From Geodermatophilus sp. DF01-2 (lineage in GTDB: Bacteria; Actinomycetota; Actinomycetes; Mycobacteriales; Geodermatophilaceae), in the NCBI RefSeq assembly GCF_004571065.1, contig NZ_SPQN01000007.1:37624-101623 (forward strand): 64,000 nucleotides of DNA, read 5' to 3'. This document shows, piece by piece, positions 43,868-52,318 of this stretch. The translations under genes and the position numbers were made by a program. How positions within the stretch are numbered: position 1 is the stretch's first letter; each line of letters opens with the position of its first letter. Under the pieces are notes generated by a model. It was not told where the DNA came from and ran no database searches. It saw only the letters and a list, made by a program, of their open reading frames with translations.

Positions 43868-44812
43868 ATGACCTCGACCGCCAGTCCCGGCCTCCGGCGG
43901 ACCGCCCGTCTCCTCGGCCTGGCCAGCACGGGCCTCGGCGTGGCGATGCTGCGCGATCCGGAGGGCGTGGCGCGGGTCGCCGGGGTCGACGACTCCGACA
44001 CCGCCGTCCCGGTGATCACCGTGGTCGGCGCCCGCGAGCTGGTGCACGCGGCCGGGCTGCTGGCCGGGCGCCCCGGCTGGGCGTGGACCCGCGTCGCCGG
44101 TGATGCCATGGACCTCATCGCGATGGGTCGCGCGCTGGCCGACCGTCGCGGTGACCGGTACCGCCGGCTGCGCACCGCCACGGTCGCGGTCGGCGTGCTC
44201 GCGCTGGTGGACCTGGGAACCGCGCTGCGCTCGTCGCGGTCCCGCGACGAGGGGCCGGCCACCGACCTTCCGCCGACCGCGCCGTGGAAGAGGGCGATCG
44301 CGGTGTCGGCCGCGACGACGGTCAACAAGCCGCCGGCGGAGGTCTACCGCTACTGGCGGAACCTGGAGAACCTGCCGACGTTCATGGCGCACGTCCGCGA
44401 GATCCGCACACCCGATGGCGGACGGCGGTCGCACTGGGTCGCCGAGGCACCCGGTCGGCGGACGGTCGAGTGGGACGCCGAGGTCGTCGAGGATCGTCCC
44501 GACCGGCTGATCCGCTGGCGTTCGACCGGGGACGCCGACATCGAGAACACGGGGTCGGTGGAGTTCGTCGCCGCCCCCGGCGGCCGGGGTACCGAGGTGC
44601 GGGTGCACCTGGCGTACGCCCAGCCGGCCGGCCGGCTGGGCAAGGTCGTCGCCACGCTGTTCGGCGAGGACCCCGGACAACAGGTCCGCGACGACCTCAG
44701 CCGGTTCAAGCAGGTGCTCGAGACCGGCCAGGTGGTCCGGTCCGAGGGCTCACCCGAGGGCCCGTTCGCCCGCCGGCTGCTCACCCAGCGACCGGCCCAC
44801 CCGCGCCCCTGA
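43868..44812 (+). CDS. Membrane-anchored SRPBCC (polyketide cyclase/START-like) protein
   Basis: 314 residues. The first 120 carry three or four hydrophobic helices (LLGLASTGLGVAMLRDPEGVARVAG; VITVVGARELVHAAGLLAG; VAVGVLALVDLGTALRS). Residues 145-290 are an SRPBCC ligand pocket (VNKPPAEVYRYWRNLENLPTFMAHVREIR, EVRVHLAYAQPAGRLGKVVATLFGEDP). GGGAGGA precedes the ATG. It sits 33 bases before the alcohol dehydrogenase gene, a pairing common in actinobacteria. The ligand is unknown. Confidence 0.8.
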   Translation: MTSTASPGLRRTARLLGLASTGLGVAMLRDPEGVARVAGVDDSDTAVPVITVVGARELVHAAGLLAGRPGWAWTRVAGDAMDLIAMGRALADRRGDRYRRLRTATVAVGVLALVDLGTALRSSRSRDEGPATDLPPTAPWKRAIAVSAATTVNKPPAEVYRYWRNLENLPTFMAHVREIRTPDGGRRSHWVAEAPGRRTVEWDAEVVEDRPDRLIRWRSTGDADIENTGSVEFVAAPGGRGTEVRVHLAYAQPAGRLGKVVATLFGEDPGQQVRDDLSRFKQVLETGQVVRSEGSPEGPFARRLLTQRPAHPRP

Positions 44813-44845
44813 CCCGCTCCCACCCCTGCTCCCCGAGGAGGAACC

Positions 44846-46018
44846 GTGCTCGCCAACCAGTGGATGGGCAAGGAGGACCTCGAGGTCAACGAGGTCCCCG
44901 ACCCGAGGATCCTCAACGACCGCGACGCCATCGTGAGGATCACGTCGACCGCGATCTGCGGCTCCGACCTGCACCTCTACGACGGCTACATCCCCACGAT
45001 GAGGAAGGGCGACATCCTCGGCCACGAGTTCATGGGCGAGGTCGTCGAGGTCGGCAAGGGGGTCGGCAACCTCCGGGCCGGCGACCGGGTCGTCGTCCCC
45101 TTCACGATCTCCTGCGGCGCCTGCCTCAGCTGCTCCCGCGAGTTGTTCTCACTGTGCGAGAACTCCAACCCCAACCACCGGATCGCCGAGAAGGTCATGG
45201 GGCACTCCCCCGCGGGCCTGTTCGGCTACTCGCACATGATGGGCGGCTACCCCGGCGGGCAGGCGCAGTACGCCCGGGTCCCCTTCGCCGACGTCGGACC
45301 GATCAAGATCGAGGACGGCCTGCCCGACGAGCAGGTGCTCTTCCTCTCCGACATCTTCCCGACCGGCTACATGGGCGCGGAGATGTGCGACATCCAGCCC
45401 GGCGACGTCGTCGCGGTCTGGGGAGCCGGGCCGGTCGGCCAGTTCGCCATCGCCAGCGCGAAGATGCTCGGGGCCGAGCGGGTCATCGCCATCGACCGGT
45501 TCGGCTACCGCCTCGACAAGGCCCGCCAGGCCGGCGCGACCGACGTGCTGGACTACGAGGAGGTCACCGTCCTCGAGGCGCTCCAGGAGCTGACCGCCGG
45601 GCGCGGGCCGGACGCCTGCATCGACGCCGTCGGCATGGAGGCCCACTCCGCCATCGGACCGCTCCACGCCTACGACCGCGCCAAGCAGGCGACGCGCCTG
45701 GAGACCGAGCGCCCGCACGCCCTGCGGGAGGCGATCATGGCCTGCCGCAACGGCGGCACGGTGTCGATCATCGGGGTCTACGGCGGGCTGATGGACAAGT
45801 TCCCGATCGGCTCGTTGATGAACCGGTCACTGACCGTCCGCACCGGCCAGACCCACATGCAGCGCTACATGCGGCCGCTGCTGGACCGGATTCGCAACGG
45901 CGACATCGACCCGAGCTTCGTCGTCTCGCACACCATGCCGCTGACCGAGGCGCCGGAGGGGTTCCGGATGTTCCGGGACAAGCAGGACGAGTGCAACAAG
46001 ATCGTCCTGAAGCCCTGA
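44846..46018 (+). CDS. Zinc-dependent alcohol dehydrogenase, formaldehyde dehydrogenase-like
   Basis: 390 residues of the medium-chain family. Catalytic zinc ligands lie in ICGSDLH (Cys) and GHEFMGEV (His/Glu). The structural zinc site is [15 protein letters not shown], and the cofactor loop is [12 protein letters not shown] long insertion ([34 protein letters not shown]) matches glutathione-independent formaldehyde dehydrogenase-like proteins. GTG start after GAGGAGGA. Likely co-transcribed with the SRPBCC gene. Confidence 0.87.
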   Translation: MLANQWMGKEDLEVNEVPDPRILNDRDAIVRITSTAICGSDLHLYDGYIPTMRKGDILGHEFMGEVVEVGKGVGNLRAGDRVVVPFTISCGACLSCSRELFSLCENSNPNHRIAEKVMGHSPAGLFGYSHMMGGYPGGQAQYARVPFADVGPIKIEDGLPDEQVLFLSDIFPTGYMGAEMCDIQPGDVVAVWGAGPVGQFAIASAKMLGAERVIAIDRFGYRLDKARQAGATDVLDYEEVTVLEALQELTAGRGPDACIDAVGMEAHSAIGPLHAYDRAKQATRLETERPHALREAIMACRNGGTVSIIGVYGGLMDKFPIGSLMNRSLTVRTGQTHMQRYMRPLLDRIRNGDIDPSFVVSHTMPLTEAPEGFRMFRDKQDECNKIVLKP

Positions 46019-46048
46019 GACCCGACGTCTGGTGGGATGGAGCGCGAC

Positions 46049-46069
46049 GGGCGCCGGTGGTCGGCGCCC
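46049..46069 (+). terminator. Hairpin between adh and cbs
   Basis: GGGCGCCG and CGGCGCCC form a perfect eight-bp stem with loop GTGGT, ending 15 bases before the cbs GTG and just before its ribosome site. It could terminate adh or gate cbs translation. It does not resemble a SAM riboswitch. Confidence 0.4.
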
Positions 46070-46084
46070 GGCGAGGGAGGTCCC

Positions 46085-47479
46085 GTGCAGTACGCCAAGT
46101 CCGTCGTCGAGCTGGTCGGGAATACCCCACTGGTCCGGTTGACGTCCGTCACCCGCGACCTCGGGCCCGACGCCCCGCTGGTGCTGGCCAAGGTCGAGTA
46201 CCTCAACCCGGGCGGTTCGGTGAAGGACCGCATCGCGGTGCGGATGGTCGACGCGGCCGAGGCCAGCGGCGCACTGCGACCCGGCGGGACGATCGTCGAG
46301 CCGACCAGCGGCAACACCGGCATCGGCCTGGCGCTGGTCGCCCAGCAGCGCGGCTACCGCTGCGTCTTTGTCTGCCCCGACAAGGTGGGCAAGGAGAAGA
46401 TCGACGTGCTCAAGGCCTACGGCGCCGAGGTGCACGTCTGCCCGACCGCCGTCGACCCGGCCGACCCGCGCTCCTACTACTCCGTCTCCGACCGGCTGGC
46501 CCGCGAGCTGCCCGGCGGATGGAAGCCCGACCAGTACGCCAACCCGGCCAACCCTCAGTCGCACTACGAGACCACCGGGCCGGAGATCTGGGCGCAGACC
46601 GACGGGCGGGTGACCTGCTTCATCACCGGCGTCGGCACCGGCGGCACGATCAGCGGCACCGGCCGCTACCTCAAGGAGGTCTCCGGCGGGCGGGTGCGGG
46701 TGGTCGGCGCCGACCCCGAGGGCTCGGTCTACTCCGGCGGCACCGGGCGCCCCTACCTGGTCGAGGGCGTGGGCGAGGACTTCTGGCCCGATGCCTACGA
46801 CCGCACGGTGGCCGACGAGATCATCGCCGTCAGCGACGGGGACTCCTTCGCGATGACCCGGCGGCTGGCCCGGGAGGAGGGGATGCTCGTCGGCGGCTCC
46901 TGCGGCATGGCGGTGGTCGCCGCGCTGCGCGCCGCCGAGCGGCTCACGAAGGACGACGTCCTGGTGGTGCTGCTGCCCGACGGCGGGCGCGGCTATCTCG
47001 GCAAGATCTTCGACGACGAGTGGATGGCCGACTACGGCTTCCTGGAGCAGGCCACGCAGGGCACGGTCGGTGAGCTGCTGGCGGAGAAGGGCGGGGCGAC
47101 GCCCGAGCTGGTGCACACGCACCCGAACGAGACGGTGCGCGAGGCGATCGACATCCTCCGCGAGTACGGCGTCAGCCAGCTGCCGGTGGTGCGGGCCGAG
47201 CCCCCGGTGACCGCCGGTGAGGTCGTCGGGTCGGTCGAGGAGAAGGCGCTGCTCGACGCCCTGTTCGCCGGGCGGGCCAACCTCTCCGACCGGGTGGAGC
47301 GGCACATGTCCCCGCCGCTGCCGATCATCGGCTCCGGCGAGCCGGTCAGCGCCGCGGTGTCGGCCCTGGGGACGGCGGACGCGCTGCTCGTGCACGAGGA
47401 GGGCAAGCCGGCCGGCGTGGTCACCCGGCAGGACGTGCTCGGCCACCTCGCGGGCCTGACTCCTACGGTCGAGGCATGA
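46085..47479 (+). CDS. cbs: Cystathionine beta-synthase
   Basis: 464 residues. The PLP Lys47 lies in NPGGSVKDRI; TSGNTGIGLAL and GTGGTISGTGRYL bind the cofactor phosphate. The C-terminal 120 residues hold a pair of CBS (Bateman) domains after DYGFLEQ. This is the actinobacterial, heme-free form. It condenses serine and homocysteine to cystathionine for transsulfuration. GTG start with GGGAGGT. The stop overlaps the metB start as ATGA, and the two enzymes act in the same pathway. Confidence 0.93.
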   Translation: MQYAKSVVELVGNTPLVRLTSVTRDLGPDAPLVLAKVEYLNPGGSVKDRIAVRMVDAAEASGALRPGGTIVEPTSGNTGIGLALVAQQRGYRCVFVCPDKVGKEKIDVLKAYGAEVHVCPTAVDPADPRSYYSVSDRLARELPGGWKPDQYANPANPQSHYETTGPEIWAQTDGRVTCFITGVGTGGTISGTGRYLKEVSGGRVRVVGADPEGSVYSGGTGRPYLVEGVGEDFWPDAYDRTVADEIIAVSDGDSFAMTRRLAREEGMLVGGSCGMAVVAALRAAERLTKDDVLVVLLPDGGRGYLGKIFDDEWMADYGFLEQATQGTVGELLAEKGGATPELVHTHPNETVREAIDILREYGVSQLPVVRAEPPVTAGEVVGSVEEKALLDALFAGRANLSDRVERHMSPPLPIIGSGEPVSAAVSALGTADALLVHEEGKPAGVVTRQDVLGHLAGLTPTVEA

Positions 47480-48621
47480 CCTCCATGCCCGGGTTCAACA
47501 CCCGCGCCATCCACGCCGGGCAGGACGCGGACCCGGCCACCGGTGACGTCGTCGTCCCGCTGCACCTGGCGACCACCTTCAAGCAGGACGGCGTCGGCGG
47601 GCTGCGCGGCGGCTACGAGTACGCCCGCAGCGCCAACCCCACCCGGACGGCGCTGCAGGAGGCGCTGGCCGCACTCGAGCAGGGCCGCACCGGGCTGGCG
47701 TTCGCGTCCGGCCTGGCCGCCGAGGACACCCTGTTGCGTACCGTCTGCGAGCCGGGCAGCCACGTCGTCCTCGGTGGCGACGCCTACGGCGGCACGTTCC
47801 GGCTGATCTCGACGGTGGCCTCCCGCTGGGGCGTGGAGCACACCCCGGCCGACCTCAACGACCCCGACGCGCTGCGGGCGGCGATCCGGCCGACCACCCG
47901 GGTGGTCTGGTGCGAGACGCCGACCAACCCGCTGCTCAACGTCGCCGACATCGCGCTGACCGCCGAGGTCGCGCACGAGGCCGGGGCGCTGCTCGTCGTC
48001 GACAACACCTTCGCCTCGCCCTACCTGCAGCAGCCGCTGACCCTCGGCGCCGACGTGGTCGTGCACTCGACGACGAAGTACCTGGGCGGGCACTCGGACG
48101 TCGTCGGCGGCGCGCTGGTCGTGGGCGACGACGACCTCGCCGCGCGGCTGACCTTCTCCCAGAACGCGATGGGGGCGGTGTCCGGTCCGCTCGCCGACTG
48201 GCTGGTGCTGCGCGGCATCAAGACCCTCGGCGTCCGCATGGACCGGCACCAGGACAACGCCGCCCGGATCGCGGAGTTCCTGCTCGGCCACCCGGCAGTC
48301 GCGTCGGTGCGCTACCCGGGCCTGCCCGACCACCCGGGGCACGAGATCGCCGCGAAGCAGATGTCCGGGTTCGGCGGGATGCTCTCGTTCCGGCTCGCCG
48401 GCGGGGAGGACGCCGCGCTGCGCGTGTGCGAGCGGGCGCAGGTGTTCACCCTCGCCGAGTCGCTGGGCGGGGTGGAGTCGCTGATCGAGCACCCGGCGCG
48501 GATGACCCACGCCAGCGCGGCCGGCTCGCCGCTGGAGGTGCCCGGCGACCTGGTGCGGCTCTCGGTCGGCATCGAGGACGTCGAGGACCTGCTCGCCGAC
48601 CTGGAGCAGGCACTCGCCTGA
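47476..48621 (+). CDS. metB: Cystathionine gamma-synthase/lyase
   Basis: 381 residues of the Cys/Met PLP family. Lys201 in HSTTKYLGGHSD is the Schiff-base residue; YEYARSANPTRTALQEALAALE and ETPTNPLLNVADI are the family signatures. The sequence cannot fully separate gamma-synthase from gamma-lyase. Coupling to cystathionine beta-synthase favours use in the homocysteine-to-cysteine direction. A large nested inverted repeat follows its stop. Confidence 0.9.
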   Translation: MTSMPGFNTRAIHAGQDADPATGDVVVPLHLATTFKQDGVGGLRGGYEYARSANPTRTALQEALAALEQGRTGLAFASGLAAEDTLLRTVCEPGSHVVLGGDAYGGTFRLISTVASRWGVEHTPADLNDPDALRAAIRPTTRVVWCETPTNPLLNVADIALTAEVAHEAGALLVVDNTFASPYLQQPLTLGADVVVHSTTKYLGGHSDVVGGALVVGDDDLAARLTFSQNAMGAVSGPLADWLVLRGIKTLGVRMDRHQDNAARIAEFLLGHPAVASVRYPGLPDHPGHEIAAKQMSGFGGMLSFRLAGGEDAALRVCERAQVFTLAESLGGVESLIEHPARMTHASAAGSPLEVPGDLVRLSVGIEDVEDLLADLEQALA

Positions 48622-48629
48622 GCGTCGTG

Positions 48630-48721
48630 CCCGATGATCAGGTGACCTGATCGTTCCGGCTCCGGGCTCACCACTGGTCGTGAGCCCGGAGCCGGAACCG
48701 TGATCCCAGCTGATCATCGGG
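48630..48721. terminator. Nested bidirectional terminator after metB
   Basis: An inner perfect 18-bp stem (48654-48671 with 48680-48697, loop CACTGGTC) lies inside an outer perfect 12-bp stem CCCGATGATCAG / CTGATCATCGGG (48630-48641 and 48710-48721). A separate palindrome GATCAGGTGACCTGATC at 48636-48652 overlaps the left outer arm and would compete with it. Sits between convergent genes. Confidence 0.8.
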
Positions 48722-48738
48722 CGGCGGTGGGCGTCCGG

Positions 48739-49608
48739 TCAGCCGGCCAGCTGCTCCTCGAACCAGGCCCGTGCCCGGGCGTTGCCCGCCCAGCCCCGCT
48801 CCCCCGCCACGCGCACCCGCTCGGCCAGCGCGCCGGAGAGCGCCTGCTCGAGCGCGGCGTCCAGGGCCTCGGCGGTCAGCTCCTCGGCGGGGAGGACCAG
48901 CGGCCAGTCCAGCGCCGACGCCTGGCTGGTGACCTTGGCACCGCCGGCGATCGGGTCGCAGGCGATCACCGGCCGGCCGTGCTTGAGACCGAGGACGAGG
49001 GCGTGCAGCCGCATGCTCACCACGACGTCGGCCCGGCGGACGAGCGCCTCGACCTGGGCCGGACGGCGCGGGTGCGGCTTCTCGAACAGGTCCATGTCCA
49101 GCTCGAACCAGGGCAGCGCGCGGCCGGCCAGCCACTCCTCGATCGCCCCGCGCACGCGCTCGGCCTGGCTGCGCTCCCCGTACTCGCCCTGCGTCGGCGT
49201 GAACGCCACCGCGATCACCGGCGCCTCCGGGGTCGGGCCCTCGACGGCGAGGTCCGGGCGCGCCAGGCCCGCAGCGTCGCGCTCCCAGACCCGGTCGAAC
49301 AGCTCCCGCGCGGACTCCTCCACCACCGAGACGTTGACCGCCCAACGCTGCGCGCCGGCGAAGGCCTCGGCGAGCTCGCGGAGCAACGGCCGGTCGGCCA
49401 GCGGGCCGCTGACGAACACCAGATGGGTGTAGTCGGCCGGGTCGACGTCCCGCCAGTCCACCCCGCGCGCCAGGTAGGGCGCCCAGGCGACGTCGTGGTC
49501 GATCCTCCGCTCGGTGAGCCAGCCGGCCACCACGTCCGCGCCGAGCTCGTCGCCGACGGTGGCGATGACCTCGTCGAAGCTGAACCACCCGGCGAGCAGC
49601 ACACGCAT
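48739..49608 (-). CDS. Polysaccharide pyruvyl transferase family protein
   Basis: 289 residues in two glycosyltransferase-B-like halves. MRVLLAGWFSFDEVIATVGDELGADVVAGWL opens it; ADVVVSMRLHALVLGLKHGRPVIACDPIAGGAKVTSQA is the conserved nucleotide/substrate region of the WcaK/CsaB family. It would add pyruvate ketals to envelope polysaccharide, or be a related transferase. It stands alone with no other polysaccharide gene nearby. ATG at 49608 gives the natural N-terminus. Confidence 0.78.
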   Translation of the reverse strand: MRVLLAGWFSFDEVIATVGDELGADVVAGWLTERRIDHDVAWAPYLARGVDWRDVDPADYTHLVFVSGPLADRPLLRELAEAFAGAQRWAVNVSVVEESARELFDRVWERDAAGLARPDLAVEGPTPEAPVIAVAFTPTQGEYGERSQAERVRGAIEEWLAGRALPWFELDMDLFEKPHPRRPAQVEALVRRADVVVSMRLHALVLGLKHGRPVIACDPIAGGAKVTSQASALDWPLVLPAEELTAEALDAALEQALSGALAERVRVAGERGWAGNARARAWFEEQLAG

Positions 49609-49711
49609 GGCCGCCACCCTCGCACCCGCCGGTGACCGCGACGCGTCCGGGGAACGAGATCCTGGTCGCAGCGGTCGTCCCGGCCGCCGCCCGACCCCGA
49701 GGAGATGCCCC

Positions 49712-50221
49712 GTGAGCGACACCGCCAGCGACCTCCACCTGACCGCCATCGAGGCAGAGCGCACCCGCATCCGGGAGGCGCACCTGCGCCCGGCCGGCGA
49801 GCGACCCGCCTCCACGGCCCGCGGCCTGCACCACACGGCACTGATCAGCGGCGACGTCGAGCGGACCGTCCGCTTCTACCAGGACGTGCTCGGCTTCCCG
49901 TTGACCGAACTGATCGAGAACCGGGACTACCCGGGGTCCTCGCACTTCTTCTTCGACATCGGCCACGGCAACCTGCTGGCCTTCTTCGACTTTCCGGGCC
50001 TGGACGTCGGCCCGTACGTCGAGGTGCTCGGCGGGCTGCACCACATGGCCATCAGCGTCGACCCCGAGCGCTGGGAGGACCTGGTACGGCGGCTCGGCGA
50101 GGCCGGCGTCGCGCACGAGGTGCACAGCGACGTCTCGGTGTACTTCCGCGACCCCGACGGTGCCCGCATCGAGCTCATCGCCGACCCGCTCGGCGAGATG
50201 TACGGGTCCAAGGTCCTCTGA
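49712..50221 (+). CDS. VOC family dioxygenase-like protein
   Basis: 169 residues. After a 35-residue helical lead comes GLHHTALISGDVERTVRFYQDVLGFPL, then SSHFFFDIGHGNLLAFFDFPG, GLHHMAISVD and YFRDPDGARIELIADP. The His, His and Glu metal ligands of extradiol-type VOC enzymes are in place. Resembles catechol 2,3-dioxygenase-like proteins. GTG start with GAGGAGA upstream. Ends at a repeat element shared with the convergent GNAT gene. Confidence 0.82.
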   Translation: MSDTASDLHLTAIEAERTRIREAHLRPAGERPASTARGLHHTALISGDVERTVRFYQDVLGFPLTELIENRDYPGSSHFFFDIGHGNLLAFFDFPGLDVGPYVEVLGGLHHMAISVDPERWEDLVRRLGEAGVAHEVHSDVSVYFRDPDGARIELIADPLGEMYGSKVL

Positions 50222-50292
50222 CCCATCCGCCCCGACCGGCCCCGTCCCGGGGACCGCCCCGAGCCTGCGAGAGGTGGGGAGGGCGGGGTCCT
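50222..50292. repeat. Intergenic inverted-repeat element, copy 12
   Basis: Arms GGCCCCGTCC (50238-50247) and GGGCGGGGTCC (50281-50291), one mismatch, around CGAGCCTGCGAGAGGTGGGG. It fills the gap between two convergent genes almost completely. Confidence 0.72.
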
Positions 50293-50295
50293 TCT

Positions 50296-50583
50296 TCAGG
50301 CCGGGGAGTCGACCAGGTCGGCGTAGTCGGGGTGCCGCTCGATCCAGCCGCGGACGAACGAGCAGCGCGGCACCGCCCGCAGCCCGCGCGCCCGGACGTC
50401 GTCCAGCGCGCCGCGGACCAGGGTGCCGCCCACGCCGCTGCCCTCGGTGTCGGGGTGGACCTCGGTGTGGGTGAACACCACCCGGTCGCCCTGCCGCTGG
50501 TAGGCGGCCGAGCCCAGCACCCGGTCGCCGTCGCGGGCCTCGTAACGACCGGCCTCGGGGACGTCGGTGACGATGCGCTCCAT
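50296..50583 (-). CDS. GNAT family N-acetyltransferase, NATD1-like
   Basis: 95 residues. YEARDGDRVLGSAAYQRQGDRVVFTHTEVHPDTEGSGVGGTLVRGALDDVRARGLRAVPRCSFVRGWIERHPDY is the complete compact YjdJ/NATD1 domain, with acetyl-CoA loop GSGVGG and the conserved C.F...WI..HP.Y ending. Acceptor unknown. ATG start, 36 bases downstream of the ferredoxin stop on the same strand, so it may be the last gene of the P450 operon. Confidence 0.9.
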   Translation of the reverse strand: MERIVTDVPEAGRYEARDGDRVLGSAAYQRQGDRVVFTHTEVHPDTEGSGVGGTLVRGALDDVRARGLRAVPRCSFVRGWIERHPDYADLVDSPA

Positions 50584-50619
50584 GTCCGCGCCAACCCCGC
50601 GGGCGGCGAGCGTGTTCCG

Positions 50620-50811
50620 TCAACCGGGCAGCCCCAGCGCCCCGGTGGGGCACTGGGCGACCGCGTCCCGGACGGCGTCCTCGTCGGCGGGCCCGGGCTG
50701 CGTCCCCAGCACCCGGACGACGCCGTCGTCGCCGACCTCGAACACGTCGGGGGCCAGGAGCTCGCAGGTGCCCGACCCGACGCAGCGCTCGCGGTCGACC
50801 TCGACCCGCAT
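50620..50811 (-). CDS. [3Fe-4S] ferredoxin
   Basis: 63 residues. Cluster ligands are Cys10 and Cys16 (C-x5-C) and Cys54 before a Pro (AQCPTGAL); the fourth cysteine of [4Fe-4S] ferredoxins is absent, as in P450-linked [3Fe-4S] proteins. Its ATG overlaps the P450 stop by one base (TGATG), so it is almost certainly the electron donor of that P450. Confidence 0.92.
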   Translation of the reverse strand: MRVEVDRERCVGSGTCELLAPDVFEVGDDGVVRVLGTQPGPADEDAVRDAVAQCPTGALGLPG

Positions 50812-52100
50812 CAGCGCACCCCGGTCAGCCGGGCCGGCAGCCGCTTGACGCCGTTGACGAACGACGAGCGCAGCCGGTCGGGCTCGCCGATGACCTCGAG
50901 ATCGGGCAGCCGGTCGAACAGGGCGCGGAAGGTGACCGCCAGCTCGCGCCGGGCCAGGTGCGCGCCCAGGCAGAAGTGCGGCCCCTTCGACCCGAACCCG
51001 ACGTGGGGATTGGGGTCGCGGGCGAGGTCGAGGACCTCCGGGTCGCGGAAGACCGCGGGGTCGCGGTTGGCCGCGGCGTAGAGGAGCAGGAACTTGTCGC
51101 CGGCGCGGAAGCGGTGGCCGTTGACCTCGCCGTCCTGCGTGGCGGTGCGCCGCATCCAGGTGACCGGGCTGCTCCAGCGGACGATCTCCTCGACGGCGGT
51201 GCGGTCCAGCCCCGGGTCGGCCGCCCACCGCGCCCGCTGTTCCGGGTGCTGGTGCAGGGCCAGCACGCCCTGGGAGATGGCGTTGCGGGTCGTCTCGTTG
51301 CCGGCGACCAGCAGCAGGATGAAGAACGAGGCGATCTCCTGGGAGGAGAGCCGCTCGCCGTCCACCTCGGTGGTCACCAGCGCGGTGGTGAGGTCCGGCT
51401 GCGGACGCTCCAGCCGCTCGGCGGCCAGCCGCTCCATGAGCGCGGCGAGCTCCATGCCGGCCATCAGGAAGGCGCTGACCGGGTCGTCCTGGTCCTCGAT
51501 GAGCTCCGGGTCCCCGCCGGAGAGGATGACGTTCGACTGCGCGAGGACGTTCGCGCGGGCCTCCTCCGGGACGCCCATCATGTCGCAGATGACCCGCAGC
51601 GGAATCGGCGCGGCGATGTCGGCGACGACGTCGATCGCCCCGCCCTGCGCCGCCGCCGTCCGCCGGGCCCGGGTCAGGACGTCGGCGACCACGTCGCGGA
51701 CCCAGTCCAGCAGCTGCTCGAGCATGCGCGGCGTGAACGCCTTGGACACGATGCGCCGGATCTTGGCGTGCCGGGGGTCGTCCATGCTGATCAGCGAGCC
51801 GTAGAACTCGTTGAGGTCGGCCGGGACGTCCGGGATGGAGACCGCGCCGCGGCCGGAGCAGAAGACCGCCGGCTGGGAGCTGATCGCCTCGAGGTCGGAG
51901 TAGCGGGTGACGGCCCGGTAACCGGGCCCGACCGGGATCCCGGGCAGCTCCGGCTCGGCGAAGAAGGCGAACGGTCGCTCCCTGCGCAGTGCCGCGAAGG
52001 TCGCGTACCGCACCGACGGCGGGCCGGCCCACCAGTCCCGGTCGGACAGGTCGACGGCGTCCAGGTCGACGGCACCGGACGGGCTGGTCTCGACGGTCAC
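50811..52100 (-). CDS. Cytochrome P450
   Basis: 429 residues. The heme Cys377 is in FGSKGPHFCLGAHLARRE, the I-helix oxygen-activation motif is VAGNETTRN near residue 254, and the ExxR pair is in VEEIVRW. The sequence style, including SMDDPRHAKIRRIVSKAFTPR, resembles CYP124/125/142-type enzymes that oxidise methyl-branched lipids or sterol side chains. GTG at 52100 with GGGAGGA. Forms an operon with the ferredoxin; no reductase gene is adjacent. Substrate not deducible. Confidence 0.92.
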   Translation of the reverse strand: MTVETSPSGAVDLDAVDLSDRDWWAGPPSVRYATFAALRRERPFAFFAEPELPGIPVGPGYRAVTRYSDLEAISSQPAVFCSGRGAVSIPDVPADLNEFYGSLISMDDPRHAKIRRIVSKAFTPRMLEQLLDWVRDVVADVLTRARRTAAAQGGAIDVVADIAAPIPLRVICDMMGVPEEARANVLAQSNVILSGGDPELIEDQDDPVSAFLMAGMELAALMERLAAERLERPQPDLTTALVTTEVDGERLSSQEIASFFILLLVAGNETTRNAISQGVLALHQHPEQRARWAADPGLDRTAVEEIVRWSSPVTWMRRTATQDGEVNGHRFRAGDKFLLLYAAANRDPAVFRDPEVLDLARDPNPHVGFGSKGPHFCLGAHLARRELAVTFRALFDRLPDLEVIGEPDRLRSSFVNGVKRLPARLTGVR

Positions 52101-52204
52101 GGACGTCCTCCCCAGACGATCGGTCGTCGGTGACCGCGACGCTAGGGAGCCCGCCGGCGACGCACAACACCCCGAGCAGCAGCGACAGGACCCGGGAAGG
52201 ACGA

Positions 52205-52234
52205 AGGGCCCGGTCACCGTGGTGACCGGGCCCT
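52205..52234 (-). terminator. Terminator of the first initiator tRNA
   Basis: AGGGCCCGGTCACC and GGTGACCGGGCCCT form a perfect 14-bp stem with a GT loop, beginning eight bases 3' of the tRNA on the minus strand. Confidence 0.75.
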
Positions 52235-52241
52235 CGTGCCG

Positions 52242-52318
52242 TGGTAGCGGGGACAGGATTCGAACCTGTGACCTCTGGGTTATGAGCCCAGCGAGCTACC
52301 GAGCTGCTCCACCCCGCG
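52242..52318 (-). tRNA. tRNA-fMet (CAT), CCA encoded
   Basis: 77 bases. The anticodon loop is CTCATAA in a stem with three G-C pairs (CTGGG / CCCAG) and the acceptor starts C1 opposite U72, leaving the unpaired end typical of initiator tRNA. T loop TTCGAAT in an ACAGG/CCTGT stem. The 3' CCA is encoded. Its 5' end overlaps the last 23 bases of the HXXEE gene. Confidence 0.95.

Noticed and set aside
46019..46084. SAM riboswitch before cbs-metB
   Set aside because: The region is only 66 bases and holds a single hairpin; no riboswitch core is seen.
50620..52100. P450 plus ferredoxin as the core of a secondary-metabolite cluster
   Set aside because: No polyketide, peptide, terpene or RiPP synthase is adjacent.
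52242..52318. Elongator tRNA-Met
   Set aside because: The C1-U72 mismatch and three G-C pairs in the anticodon stem identify an initiator.
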